From NCBI GenBank assembly GCA_943704495.1, contig CALSCR010003132.1, positions 1 to 22,688 on the forward strand: a DNA stretch of 22,688 bases, written 5' to 3'. The translations under genes were made by a program, and so were the position numbers. Positions 9,290-19,016 of this stretch are shown in pieces; the stretch's first letter is position 1; each line of letters opens with the position of its first letter. A model generated the notes under the pieces. That model was not told the DNA's origin, did no database searches, and worked only from the letters and a program-made list of their open reading frames with translations. This DNA is from Pigoraptor chileana. Taxonomy: Eukaryota; Opisthokonta; Filasterea.

Positions 9290-12163
9290 ATGGCACAAAA
9301 AGGGAGAGAGAGCCCGATGATTGACATTGATGGAGGGATCATGGACGGCGGTGGACAAGGTATGGACTCAGTGTAAAGACCAGGAGCGTGTGTTGTGTGC
9401 ATGTCTCTGTGACTGTCTGCGTGTGACTGTGCGTGTGGCTTAGATATTTAATTATGTATTATGTGTGATGTATTGTGGTGCAATGTTCTTGATCACATTC
9501 CTGCAAAGTTCATGCAGTCTTCCAGGGGTGTGTTGCATTACTTGCTGACCTCTTGGCGCTCCTCCACGAAATCACTGCGCAGTGGTCCGAAACTCGGTCG
9601 CCTTTGCAGCACTTTTTGGAAAGTCGGTACACATATTCAACATTCGCACGAAGGATCCCAACCCATCAAAGCGGGGACTCAAAGCGCAACATCTCACAGG
9701 CGTCAACCTCGTGTCCCAGTTGTGCAATGCACGAATTTCGGGGGCACACATCGACTCGCTGGAGATAGAGATGCACCCCGACGGACTCAACGGCGGCGTA
9801 TATACGGCAGACACAGGCACTGCGGGCTCAACAATGCTGCTCATGCAGGTAGCGTTGAAGTGCGTAGTGGTTATACGGACTCGAGATTAGGAGTTTAATG
9901 ATTAAGAATCCAATGTGAATATTTGCCGGGAATGTGTTGTGCCAATCCAATTGATCAACCCACAAACAAACAAACAATGGGCCACACACAAATCCGATAG
10001 GTATCGCTTCCATGCCTTCTCTTTGCGAATAGCGAGTCCCGTGTGACTTTGAAAGGCGGTACAAATGCAGAAATGGCACCGCAGATCGACTACACTCAAT
10101 TGGTGGGTTGGATATAACTGCGCAGTTCTGTCGTATTGTGGTTCAAATCAACCTAAAGACGCACAGGCACAATGCAGTAACTGTGGCAGCCGGACTACTC
10201 AGTTGATCTGGATTGCATCGCAGCAGAAGCGTAGTCTCAGTTGTGGCGCTCATCACTGTGTTGTGTGATTGTTGGTGTCCGGTACTAATTGTGAGTGTGA
10301 GACTATGTGATAGATAGCACCCAAAAAAAACTGACTTGACTCCCTCATTTGACTGAATGATCAGATTTTCGGCCCTATCGCATCACGTATGGGCGTTAAT
10401 TTTGAGATGAATATCAAGCGGAGGTGTGTGTGCAACCGTGCATTGTGTGTATGAATGTGCGTGCATGTGTGTGCACGTGCGTATTGGACGTATACTTACC
10501 ATGGTTAGTACTGTCTTACAACATGCACAAGCGGCCCCTTCGTGCGAACGGGCCGATCATTTCTGCCAGTTCCCTGTGGAAGTCAATTGGAAGATGCCCC
10601 GACATGACACTTTTTCTCTCTCCCCCCCCTCTTGTGGAGTCCATGGGCACAGCGCCTAAGACACTGACTTGAATCCTACATCTCTCTCGCCCACGCACAC
10701 AACAGAGGCTATTTTCCAAAAGGCGGTGGCGTTGTTGAGTTGACGACGCAGCCCGTATTGCACCTGGAGCCCATCGACTTGACCGAGCGAGGGAACGCAG
10801 TCGCCGTGCGTGGGCGCGCGTTTGTGGCAGGAGCTGTTCCAGGGGATGTGGGTTTCTCTATTATCTCGCCTCTTGTATTTTGTACAAATTGGGCTTGTTG
10901 TTTGGTTTCGTAGAGGGAGTTGAAACACAGGTGTTTGAATGAAAAGAACTTTGTGTTGCCATTTACCTTCCCTACCACCCCTCCGATCCCCCTTGCCCCC
11001 CACTCTTTGCAGCAATTGCGAGCAATGGTAACTGCTGCGACACAGGCACTAAAGCGTCGATTCTCGGGCATTCCAATCGAAATTGATTCTGTTGTCGAGC
11101 CCCCCAACGCTGCCGTCGGTGAGTGATTAGACCACACTGACTTGTCCGTCTATGCAAGCGAATTGCTGCGCCACAATGGTTTGCAGAGTTCATGGGTTCA
11201 TGGGCATGGCGCCCAAGACAACGTCAGGGGGAATTATGGCACCCTGTCACGTGATGCTCATTGTAGGTTAGACAGCGACAGAGACTGCTTCCTGAATCCT
11301 ACCGATCTTTCAATGGATATCCCTGAGTGCACATATTGTGTCGCTTGTTTTCAGTCAGAATTTCTTTGGGAGGTTTGCAATATTTGCGGGGCATCAACTG
11401 CGATGGTGCACCGGGGGCTGTCACGGACTTACATATGGGCTGATCTCCAGTATTAGACACTGCAGCCATGACACCCCTTTTCTGTCCATCTTTATTATAA
11501 CCAACGCACGTTGCTTATCTCATTAGGTTCTGGGAGTGGTATTGTGCTCTATGTGGAAACATCGACCGGGTGTCGCATCGGTGGAAGTGCGCTTGGAAGC
11601 AAGAAGACAGAGCGTAATCTCTCTGTTGTGGGTGTACAGGCGGCAGAGGAGGTTATGTCGAATTGGGACCATGGCGGTTGCGTGGACGAACACATGCAGG
11701 ACCAGCTGCTCATCTTCATGGCCCTCGCAAAAGGGACATCACGAGTGCGCACAGGTGCGTGTGTGCGTCTATATGTATATATATATATGTATGTATGTAT
11801 GTAGGTATGTGTGCTGCGTGTGCGTACATATGCGGATATGTGAGTGCGAGTACGTGTCTGGAGTGCGTCTGTGTATGCGAGTGCGTATATTATATTTATG
11901 CATGTGTGCTGTGTTTGCGTATGCGTGCGTATATGTGAGTGCGAGTGTATATGGGTCGGTATGCTTTGTGAGAAATGATATCGGCTGACATGTTCCCATG
12001 CATTGCAATCGCAGGACCCATCAGCACACATAGCCAAGTGGCCATCCATTTTGCGCAAATTCTCAGTCCGGCGGTGTTTACTGTCTCTGACGCGCCTGGA
12101 TCGGCCACCTCAAAGATTGTGACCTGTGTGGGATGCGGCTGGCAAAACAGCCAGCTGTCTTAA
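9290..12163 (+). CDS. RTCA: RNA 3'-terminal phosphate cyclase
   Basis: Eight exons: 9290-9359, 9583-9848, 10001-10102, 10365-10423, 10706-10847, 11013-11118, 11527-11754, 12015-12163. Every intron phase closes, giving 373 aa (human RTCA 366). The enzyme uses ATP to convert RNA 3'-phosphates to 2',3'-cyclic phosphates through an enzyme-AMP intermediate. Diagnostic segments in order: [132 protein letters not shown], and [13 protein letters not shown], whose His330 is the expected nucleotidyl-accepting residue. This is the cyclase branch rather than the nucleolar RCL1 branch, since the active-site His is kept. Introns 3, 4 and 6 carry CTGACTTG-type motifs or the dispersed element. Confidence 0.96.
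10611..10677 (+). repeat. Intronic element, copy 5 (best preserved)
   Basis: A pyrimidine lead with eight consecutive C and TCTT runs into GTGGAGTCCATGGGCACAGC, then GCCTAAGACACTGACTTGAA, then TCC. It is in RTCA intron 4 (10424-10705), in sense orientation, with the CTGAC adenine 38 nt from the 3' splice site. Confidence 0.9.
11185..11226 (+). repeat. Intronic element, copy 6 (diverged)
   Basis: AGTTCATGGGTTCATGGGCA then TGGCGCCCAAGACAACG aligns with the GGAGTCCATGGGCACAGCGC part of the element. It lies in RTCA intron 6 (11119-11526), in sense orientation, about 50 bp after an isolated CACTGACTTG at 11134. Confidence 0.6.
11769..11815 (+). repeat. (TA)n/(TATG)n tract in RTCA intron 7
   Basis: A TATA run followed by GTAT units lies just after the exon 7 donor. 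The rest of intron 7 is GT-rich and holds no other structure I can recognise. Confidence 0.85.
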
Positions 12164-12197
12164 TTTACTGCCATTGACACAAAAAAGTGGACATAGA

Positions 12198-12767
12198 ATG
12201 AAAGCGAATTCCGACGCGCTCATACTGCTGGCTTCAGTATAATTCGTTTGATTTCCCACTCTTCCCCGCGCCGTTGTTTTTTCGGTTTTCCAGTAACTCG
12301 GTAGATTCTCCCGGGCCGAGACAACTGATTTCTCTGATGGGGTCAGGGAATTTTGCTGTTACGGTACATGGGTCTCAATTTTGCGGCAATTGCAAGTTTT
12401 TGTATTCAGTTGTCATTTCTTGTTGGGAATAATTTCCCGGCAGATGCTTGAAGGTTTCTGTCGGGAAGCATCTCGCGGCAGTGCACTAGTCGAGCTTGCC
12501 AAGATAAAGCCGGGGAAGGTCGCCATGGAAAAGAAGCTAGAGGAGTACAGTGAAGCAGCTGACGAGGGGTCTGTCGCCAAGGTTTCGGAGACATCGTGCA
12601 CTTTTGTGTCAGGGCTTGTTGAGTCGGCTGTGCCGTTTTTGTATGGGGCAAAGGTGGTTAGTAATTGTCGTATGGTTTGTCAAAAAAACGCTAAGGTGCA
12701 AGTGATTGAGACTTGACTTAGGGCACTCCAGTCGGTGTTCAGTAGAAATGTGTCGGATCAGCCTTGA
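12198..12767 (+). CDS. Small hypothetical protein, 3-exon model
   Basis: The core exon 12444-12653 encodes MLEGFCREASRGSALVELAK and continues as a charged helix (AMEKKLEEYSEAADEGSVAK) and a hydrophobic stretch (FVSGLVESAVPFLYGAK). It joins in phase 0 to 12732-12767 (SVFSRNVSDQP, stop) over a 78-nt intron with a TTGACTT motif and CACTCCAG acceptor. An optional first exon 12198-12236 (MKANSDALILLAS) also fits in phase 0, giving 94 aa; otherwise the start is Met at 12444. I do not recognise the family. It begins only 34 bp after the RTCA stop, so it could be part of an RTCA 3' transcript extension. Its last codons overlap a convergent reading frame. Confidence 0.45.
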
Positions 12768-13018
12768 GCCATACATGCGGCTCTACTAGTGGGTTGTTGG
12801 AACACACCAGTACAGACAACGTAGGTATGTCCGGCAACGAAAGGCACAAGGGCGCCGTCCTCCACAATTAACGCGTCATCGCCATAGGGCACGGAGCCTT
12901 GGATGAAGGCCTTCGCACGGTCCGACAGTGGACACTTCAAGTACTCCGTTGAATTGTCTGCGAAGGTAAATGTCGCAAACGGAAACGCCACGAACGGCCC
13001 ATCGCCCGTCTTATTCAT
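12758..13018 (-). CDS. Small hypothetical protein, single exon
   Basis: An 86-aa frame from Met at 13018, MNKTGDGPFVAFPFATFTFA and onward, with alternating hydrophobic strands (DDALIVEDGALVPFVAGHTY, VVCTGVF) that look like a small beta-rich domain. The frame continues upstream to about 13078 without a Met, and an acceptor-like ACAAACAG at about 13095 allows an upstream exon I could not identify. No family recognised. Its stop overlaps the plus-strand neighbour by ten bases, so at most one of the two may be real. Confidence 0.35.
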   Translation of the reverse strand: MNKTGDGPFVAFPFATFTFADNSTEYLKCPLSDRAKAFIQGSVPYGDDALIVEDGALVPFVAGHTYVVCTGVFQQPTSRAACMAQG

Positions 13019-13078
13019 TTTTGCCGCAGCCCCCTTGCTGTCGGTGCCGTCTGTCGGCCATCTCAGTCCTCTTTCCAC

Positions 13079-13717
13079 TTCTCAGTTTTCTGTTTGTGTT
13101 TCGTGCAAAGTGTAATTTAGTTTTATGAAGTGCGCAGTCATGTGCTTAGTGTTCAGCCGACAGCCATAAGGCCGCCACAGTGAAACCATTGTCTTGATTC
13201 AAACGGCATCATCGCACGCCGGCACTGCTGTTATATACATAATACTGGGCTGCTGCTGTGACACAGTCACCAAAAAGGTGACAAAAACAACTGTGGATTG
13301 CGCAAAGTACTTAAATGAAAAGTTAATATAGACTAGCACTTGTATCTGTTCTCCATCAGGAACCCTACTAGTGAAATAGTGTATGGTATTTAGTAAAAAC
13401 AGCCACTTTGAGCTGCGGCACGGCACTGCCGTCTCCGTGACAGTGTGCGAACAAACGAACAAACAATGCCCACAATAATTATGAACACATGCCATCTTCT
13501 GGGTGACAGGCTTCTATTCATTTTCAGAGGCTGTATATCTTGCCTACTGACGAACACTGCATCCCCCCTTGAATTTTCGGTTTAAAAAAACACGAAGCCG
13601 TCAGGCAGCCGAGTTTTTATTGCAGCATGGCCGGTCGCTGCACATAATAGCGCTAAATGCAATACCATTCTTAAGCCCAAGGAATGACGAAGCGCCTACA
13701 ACTTGGGCTTGTAAGAG
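13079..13717. other. Intergenic region upstream of the membrane-protein gene
   Basis: Moderately AT-rich. A minus-strand open frame at 13199-13495 has a hydrophobic stretch but no Met near a plausible start and no splice partner, so I do not call it. An in-frame TAA at 13712-13714 sits just before the chosen start codon of the next gene. No promoter motif was recognised. Confidence 0.5.
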
Positions 13718-16700
13718 ATGCGTTGCGCGCGAGTTGGCGACAGTACAATTACTGAGTCCAATTCACGGACCTACCAGTCGGCGCACCACGCTAGTCCACT
13801 TGAACAACATGTATCCCAACGCGTTGGAAGCGCCCGTAGAACGGAGGCGTCTGAGCTTGAGGAAGAGCGGCGCAGTGGATGGCACTCAGAACGCCGGCAA
13901 ACGGCGCTCACGCAGACGCATCCGCGGTTGTCGCAGCAGTCGGCGCGACGGATGTCGTTAATTGAGACGGACGATAGCATTGCCGTTCTTGCAGGATTGC
14001 ACCACAATGCGGCTTCTACGTTCTCATCGCCCGAATCTCGTCGCGCTTCCGTGCAGAGCGTGATTGGCCGCCGCATATCGAATCTATCGCTGTCGAGCAT
14101 CACCGCTGCACGTGACCACAGAAATGCGTCAAATTTACCGCCACCTGCTTCCGTGTTGGTTGATGGACAGGATGGGAGTCTTTCGTATGATCGCCAAAGT
14201 GCCCAACAAAAGCAATGGCGACGGAGTGGACACGCACCCCGACCGATGGTCGGTGGACATTCGATTCGCGAGCAGACCAATTCCGACGCAAGTGCTGTGT
14301 CTCTTGGTGAGTCCACACGGAATCAATGCTGGCATGACGGAGTGGAAGGCCGCCGGACATCAGCTCACAGCGTCGTCCGCAATTCAGAGGACTTGCTTGC
14401 ACCCGTTCGCGAAGGCAGTCCTACGTTGAATGAGAAGAAAGAGGGCTTGACGGGTGATCTCTCTGAGGACGGAGTTGTTGGGCTGGGACGACTTTTGAGC
14501 ACAAAGCCGACGCCGCGCACATCCGCTGCACGCGTGTCCCGCGAGAGCCAGCGGTGCTCTGCAGATGATGCCGAAGTCGCTTCGTTTGGCCCTGTGGATG
14601 CCGTTGGTGTGGATCTTGTCGAATGCAGCAGCGAGCGTGATCGAATGCACGCCGTTGCAAGTGGCAGCAGCGGCGAGGAGGCGTCCCATCGCGGGGACCA
14701 CGAACCCATCTCGTCAAGCCTTCATTATATCAATCTAATGCTGCTGCTGCTTGGTCTCCGTAGCAGCGGAACGCGGTTTGGAGTCGGTGTCGCGCACGTG
14801 CTGTCGGCGGTCGTGCTTTCTCTCATTGTCTTTCGGATGGTTCGCATTATGTGCTTCCTGCACTACCGCTGGCGAACGTCCCTGTTCGTTGAGGTGCTCG
14901 ACGACGTCACGTGGACGATGGGCCATTTCGGCATGATCGTATTCTATCTCTACTTGTACTCGCTGTTCCGCCGCAGCAACCACATACACCATGTGATTGC
15001 AATGCTTGACCCGCGCGTGGGGAGCATGCCGCACAGGGACGCACTCATCGGCACCCTGCGTGCTCAAAGTGTCACGGCCGCGATATTATTCGCTCTCTAC
15101 TTTCGCCTCGCGACGCTACCGTACATTGCAAACGAACTCAAGTATGGCGTGCCGGGTACCGGACCGTTTGATCTGATGCTCCGCGATGCTCTCGGCGTTT
15201 CGTACACCATTTTGGGGCTGGCCATGTCCAACTTCTTCCTCTGTCTCAGCTTTTCCGTGATTTTGTCGGTGCCGTTTGTTGTCGTTGCGATATTTGTGTG
15301 GCGCATCGACGTGCTACTTCTCACAATTTCCACGGCGAATGAAGACATAATCGTCGAGGATGTGGACGCGTTGGAACAGGCGGAGCGAGAGGACGAAGAC
15401 AGCAAATTCAGCGGTGGAGGGGAGGACCCAACTGCAACAGACCCCGTCGGAACAGCAACAGACGCACAATTCCCTCTCCTGTACGAGAAAAGCGCTGTTG
15501 AGAGTGAGATAGTGCGGACGGATAGTACTGCCAAAATGGAGCTCCCGCTGAATGTACCTCTTGCCAGCCTATCGATTGACGAGCTCCTTGATGTCAGTGA
15601 GCACGCTGCGACGCCTCAACAACCGCAGGAACAACAAGAGCAACAACCGCAGCATCAACAACAACCGCAACAACAGCAACAACAACAGCAGCGACAGCAG
15701 CAACAACAAAAGCAACAATCGCAGCTGCATCAACGTGACGATTGTTATTCAGTTGATGTGGACGATATGCTCGAGGAAAGGGATTCGGATTTGTCGATAT
15801 CGAGTGTTTGGAAGGAGGTCAGCGTGCCTGTGGTTGCGAATGCAGCAACTGACGCGCCACACTCTGTGCAGCAGGACACACTGCCTCACAACGCCAACAA
15901 TGTGCACATGGGTGCCGACGGCATGGAGAAAATGGCGGATAGCAGTGCAAATTTGCGTGCACACGACGCTGCGGACGATACAATTGCGCGTGGTTTGTTG
16001 ACCGTTTTCGCGTCGCAGAGCAGGCCGACGCTGCCGACAACCTCGATGGATTTGCGATTGAGCTCGAACGCTTTGAAGCGATTGACAAGCACGATCCCCT
16101 TGATGCTGTCGTTGGTTCACTGTCCGGCGTCGCGCGCACGGTCTCTTACATGGATGCGGGTGGAGAGCGCAGGGGCGCCGAGTGGGATGAATTGCTCATT
16201 GTGACTCTGCGCAGGTATTCGCGGGTGATAACGGCCTTGCTGTGCACGTGCTTTATCCCGTGGATGACGGGTATGATCGTGTTGAAGCTCTATACCTACG
16301 GCGAGTTCGGGCACATGGCAGACCTTGCCGTGCCGGTGGTGTACGTCATGTGCTTTGCGCTTGTGGGTGCGCTCATGTACATGTTCAGAAGGCGTCGTGC
16401 GCTTCTACGCCGCGCACTCGCGGGGAGGACGTGACGGAAGAAATCAAGCGGACTGCATTGGTGGTAATACACTACAGGGAAATATCGTCGTCCTTGTTGC
16501 GGCTGATGGGTCGCGGCGTGCTCGCATCCTTTGCGGGCGTGCCTGTTGCTTGCATACTGATGTACGTGTGCTTTCCACCGTGCATGGACACGTCATCTGT
16601 GAGGGGTTCGGCGTCATCGTCGGGCTGTCCGGACGGAACGGCCATCCGCATCACGGTAACCACGGCATTCTTCCAGGTTGGTTGGATGTTGCAATTGTCG

Positions 16701-18256
16701 TTTGTGATGGTGGTTTGGATCGTGTCGTGCTGTGGATATGCTTTCCTGCAAATTGGATCAATGAGCACGTGTGTTCGATACTGCCGTCAAGTGCGTTGTC
16801 AGTGATGGAATGCAATCCTACTGCCGTTTTCGGCGTGTATTGTGTCGCTCTATGGCTTTGTGCGTGCTCGTTGCTGTCATTTGTTTCCACATACATCACA
16901 GCATGCCAAACAAACCAATCCAGCCTCACTCCGTCTCTTGTCTCCCCTTTTGTACAATGATGCTGCGTGAATGCTACGCAGATGGTCCCGAAGATCTCTC
17001 CGTACTGGTGGGTGCGGGCCATGCTCGGCGACAAAGTCACCCGCCCGCTTATCAAATACGTCGTCGTTGTAACGTCCATCTACCTTCCCCTCGAGATAAC
17101 CTTCGCGTGGCGAGCTGTTGCAGAGACGCTGTGGTGGTGGATACTCACGTACTCGCCATTTGTCGTCCTGACCATGTGCTGCGGCCACGTGCTTGGGCAC
17201 CTGCTGCACAACCCGCGCTTTGGGCGGATTGCGTCGATGACAATCCTGATCACATCCGTTATTCTTCTGACGTACGATCTGATCATGTTTCCACTGTTCC
17301 TCAGGAGCGCCGGGAAGCAATGGCGCGTCGTGATGGTGCTGATCATCCACAAGACACTTGCGCCGCTGTTTTTGTTCATCACGAGTTGGTTCAGCATATA
17401 CTTTACTTCGGCGGTCGGTGAGAGTGTGCCGGTGCGCAACGAGCACATTTTCACGAGACTGCATTCCAGGTGCTGGGACGCCTGTTTCTCTCCACGGTCA
17501 ACAACTACACTGACCTTGCGGTGCTTGTGGCAATCAACATGGCAATGGAGACGGCTGCGCGTTTGGTGCGGCCGATGAACAGGTACATATTTACGCTGCT
17601 GCGAACAAGATCCCTCGCAAGCGCACGAAAGGCGCTGCACGACAGGGACACGGACCATCCTGTCGAGGTGCTCTTGATCTACACGCGCATGCTCGTGACA
17701 TACTACGGGATTGCGTTTGCGACGGTCTTTTTGATCGCAGGCCGACTTTACTACGACAATCCGCTGGAGGGATTCACAATGTTTCAGTCGCTGACGCGCA
17801 TCGTCGTCGCGGGTCTGTTGCAGGTAAGTTGCCACCAACGAGTAATCCGCCCAACAATTAATGTTCCCACCAAAAACTACGCCCGAAAGCAGAGCAGCTG
17901 CACCTTTTCCCTGGAATGCAAATATGCTACATGCACTGACTTGATATCTTGCCTCTGTCTGTAGGATGATTTCTTTCGTTGTGGTCCAAGTTTTTGCGGA
18001 AGCCGTGTTATTGATTTTACTAACTGACCTTCTCAAACTGCTGGTTAATCCGAAAATGCAGTTCGTTGGCGAGTATCTGGGTCACTTGTGCGCATGCAAG
18101 TTCGAAGTCGACTATCTTGAGAGGCCTGCTGTCATATTGGACAAGCGGGTGCGCTCATCTTCCTTCAAAATCCTCGCGCTTTACTCGCTGTTGGCCGTCA
18201 TATACCTTTCACTGCGAATGTGCGCCATTATCCGTGTGGGGGATACAAATGTTTGA
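13718..18256 (+). CDS. Large multi-pass membrane protein, possibly chemoreceptor-like; reading frame interrupted
   Basis: A coding stretch of about 1,400 codons. Residues 1-330 are Ser/Arg-rich and disordered. Then come four hydrophobic segments, about residues 353-376 (AHVLSAVVLSLIVF), 399-417 (GMIVFYLYLYSLF), 451-470 and 492-530. A loop of about 230 residues follows, acidic and then Gln-rich. More membrane segments follow: LLCTCFIPWMTGMIVL, VPVVYVMCFALVGALMYMF, FAGVPVACILMYVCF, FVMVVWIVSCCGYAF. After a phase-0 intron (16791-16981) come at least six more, including YVVVVTSIYLPL and MTILITSVILLTYDLIMF. The first eight-segment module loosely resembles gustatory-receptor-like proteins (SLFRRSNHIHHVIAML between segments), but this is weak. 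The frame steps by -1 near 16005, 16422 and 17448, and the last exon (17965-18256) does not join in phase. It may be one gene, two adjacent genes (second start 16967), or a decaying gene. Confidence 0.6.
15618..15735 (+). repeat. Coding CAA/CAG tract (Gln-rich loop)
   Basis: Mixed CAA and CAG codons interrupted by Pro, Glu, His and Arg codons encode a Gln-rich stretch of about 40 residues inside the long cytoplasmic-type loop of the membrane protein. The mixed codons and the open frame suggest a tolerated coding repeat rather than intron sequence. Confidence 0.9.
17824..17964 (+). other. Intron in the membrane-protein gene
   Basis: A strong GTAAGT donor and a CTGTCTGTAG acceptor bracket 141 nt. 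CACTGACTTGA at 17935-17945 places a branch-type adenine 25 nt before the acceptor. The splice itself looks convincing, but the downstream hydrophobic frame (ISFVVVQVFAEAVLLILL) is out of phase with the upstream exon. Confidence 0.7.
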
Positions 18257-19016
18257 CAAACAGGCACCATGCATTGTCCCGCACTGCAATAAAAATAATA
18301 ATTATCTATCCATCTACAGCACAATCATGCACGGTTGTTGTGTTGACAGCCGACAGCAGTGTCAATCCTGCGGTGATGCAAGTTTTCCGTTGAGTGAGAG
18401 TGTGGAATTTTGCGTGTGAATGTGTGTAACAAAGGGATGTTGGGGGCTGTGCGACCACCCATATTTCTATATTTAGATGTTCGCATCGTAGTTGCCTAAT
18501 AAGGAAGTGCATCTGTCATTTGATTGGCCGATTTTGGCGCGTAATCGCCCAAAAATAGCCCATTCGGGAGTTGTTTGTGTGTCAAGCCCACTCTCACTCG
18601 ATGGACAGGTCCGCACTACTGAGCACAGATGCACGCAGACATGGTTTGTGGCTGTCACACTCACCATTCCTCCACAAACGTTGCACACAAATAAGACAAT
18701 GCACAAACTCTGTGGAGAGACACTTGACTATGTTGTTGTGTGGGATAGCGCAAGAGCTGGTTGTGGCATTGATCGTCCTTACCTGTGTGCGCCCTGTGTG
18801 CGACACAGTTATTTGCGTTGCTGTTGTTGTCCCTCACTCGGCCGCATCTCTCTTGTGACGGCCGCACCGACTCAGTGTGGTGCCGACAATTCTCCGTTCA
18901 GTCTCACCATATACCGTCGCTGTGTTGATTGACAAGAAGGCCAGGAATACCTTCGATACGCAATATTCCTACTTTTGCCAATTTTCTCCTGGTGTTGTTG
19001 CCTCACTGCGCTAAGA
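18257..19016. other. Spacer between membrane-protein gene and myosin gene
   Basis: AATAAA at 18288-18293, about 30 bp after the membrane-protein stop, is a good poly(A) signal. The remaining 700 bp should hold the myosin promoter and 5' UTR. TTTTGGCGCG at 18532-18541 resembles an E2F site but is a single match. No convincing exon was found. Confidence 0.55.

Noticed and set aside
10140-10165. Possible tRNA T-arm (GGTTCAAATC) in RTCA intron 3
   Set aside because: The flanking bases do not form a five-pair stem and no acceptor stem or A box is present at the right distance.
13569-13961. Plus-strand Arg-rich frame at the start of the membrane-protein gene
   Set aside because: It overlaps the longer 13718 frame, which continues open for more than 2 kb into clear membrane segments; this frame ends early.
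18532-18541. E2F-like TTTTGGCGCG upstream of myosin
   Set aside because: A single short match in a GC-rich spacer is expected by chance and has no supporting cluster.
18492-18932. Plus-strand 146-aa open frame between the membrane-protein and myosin genes
   Set aside because: Cys/Ser-rich composition with no domain, no good splice partners, and a position where the myosin promoter and 5' UTR are expected.
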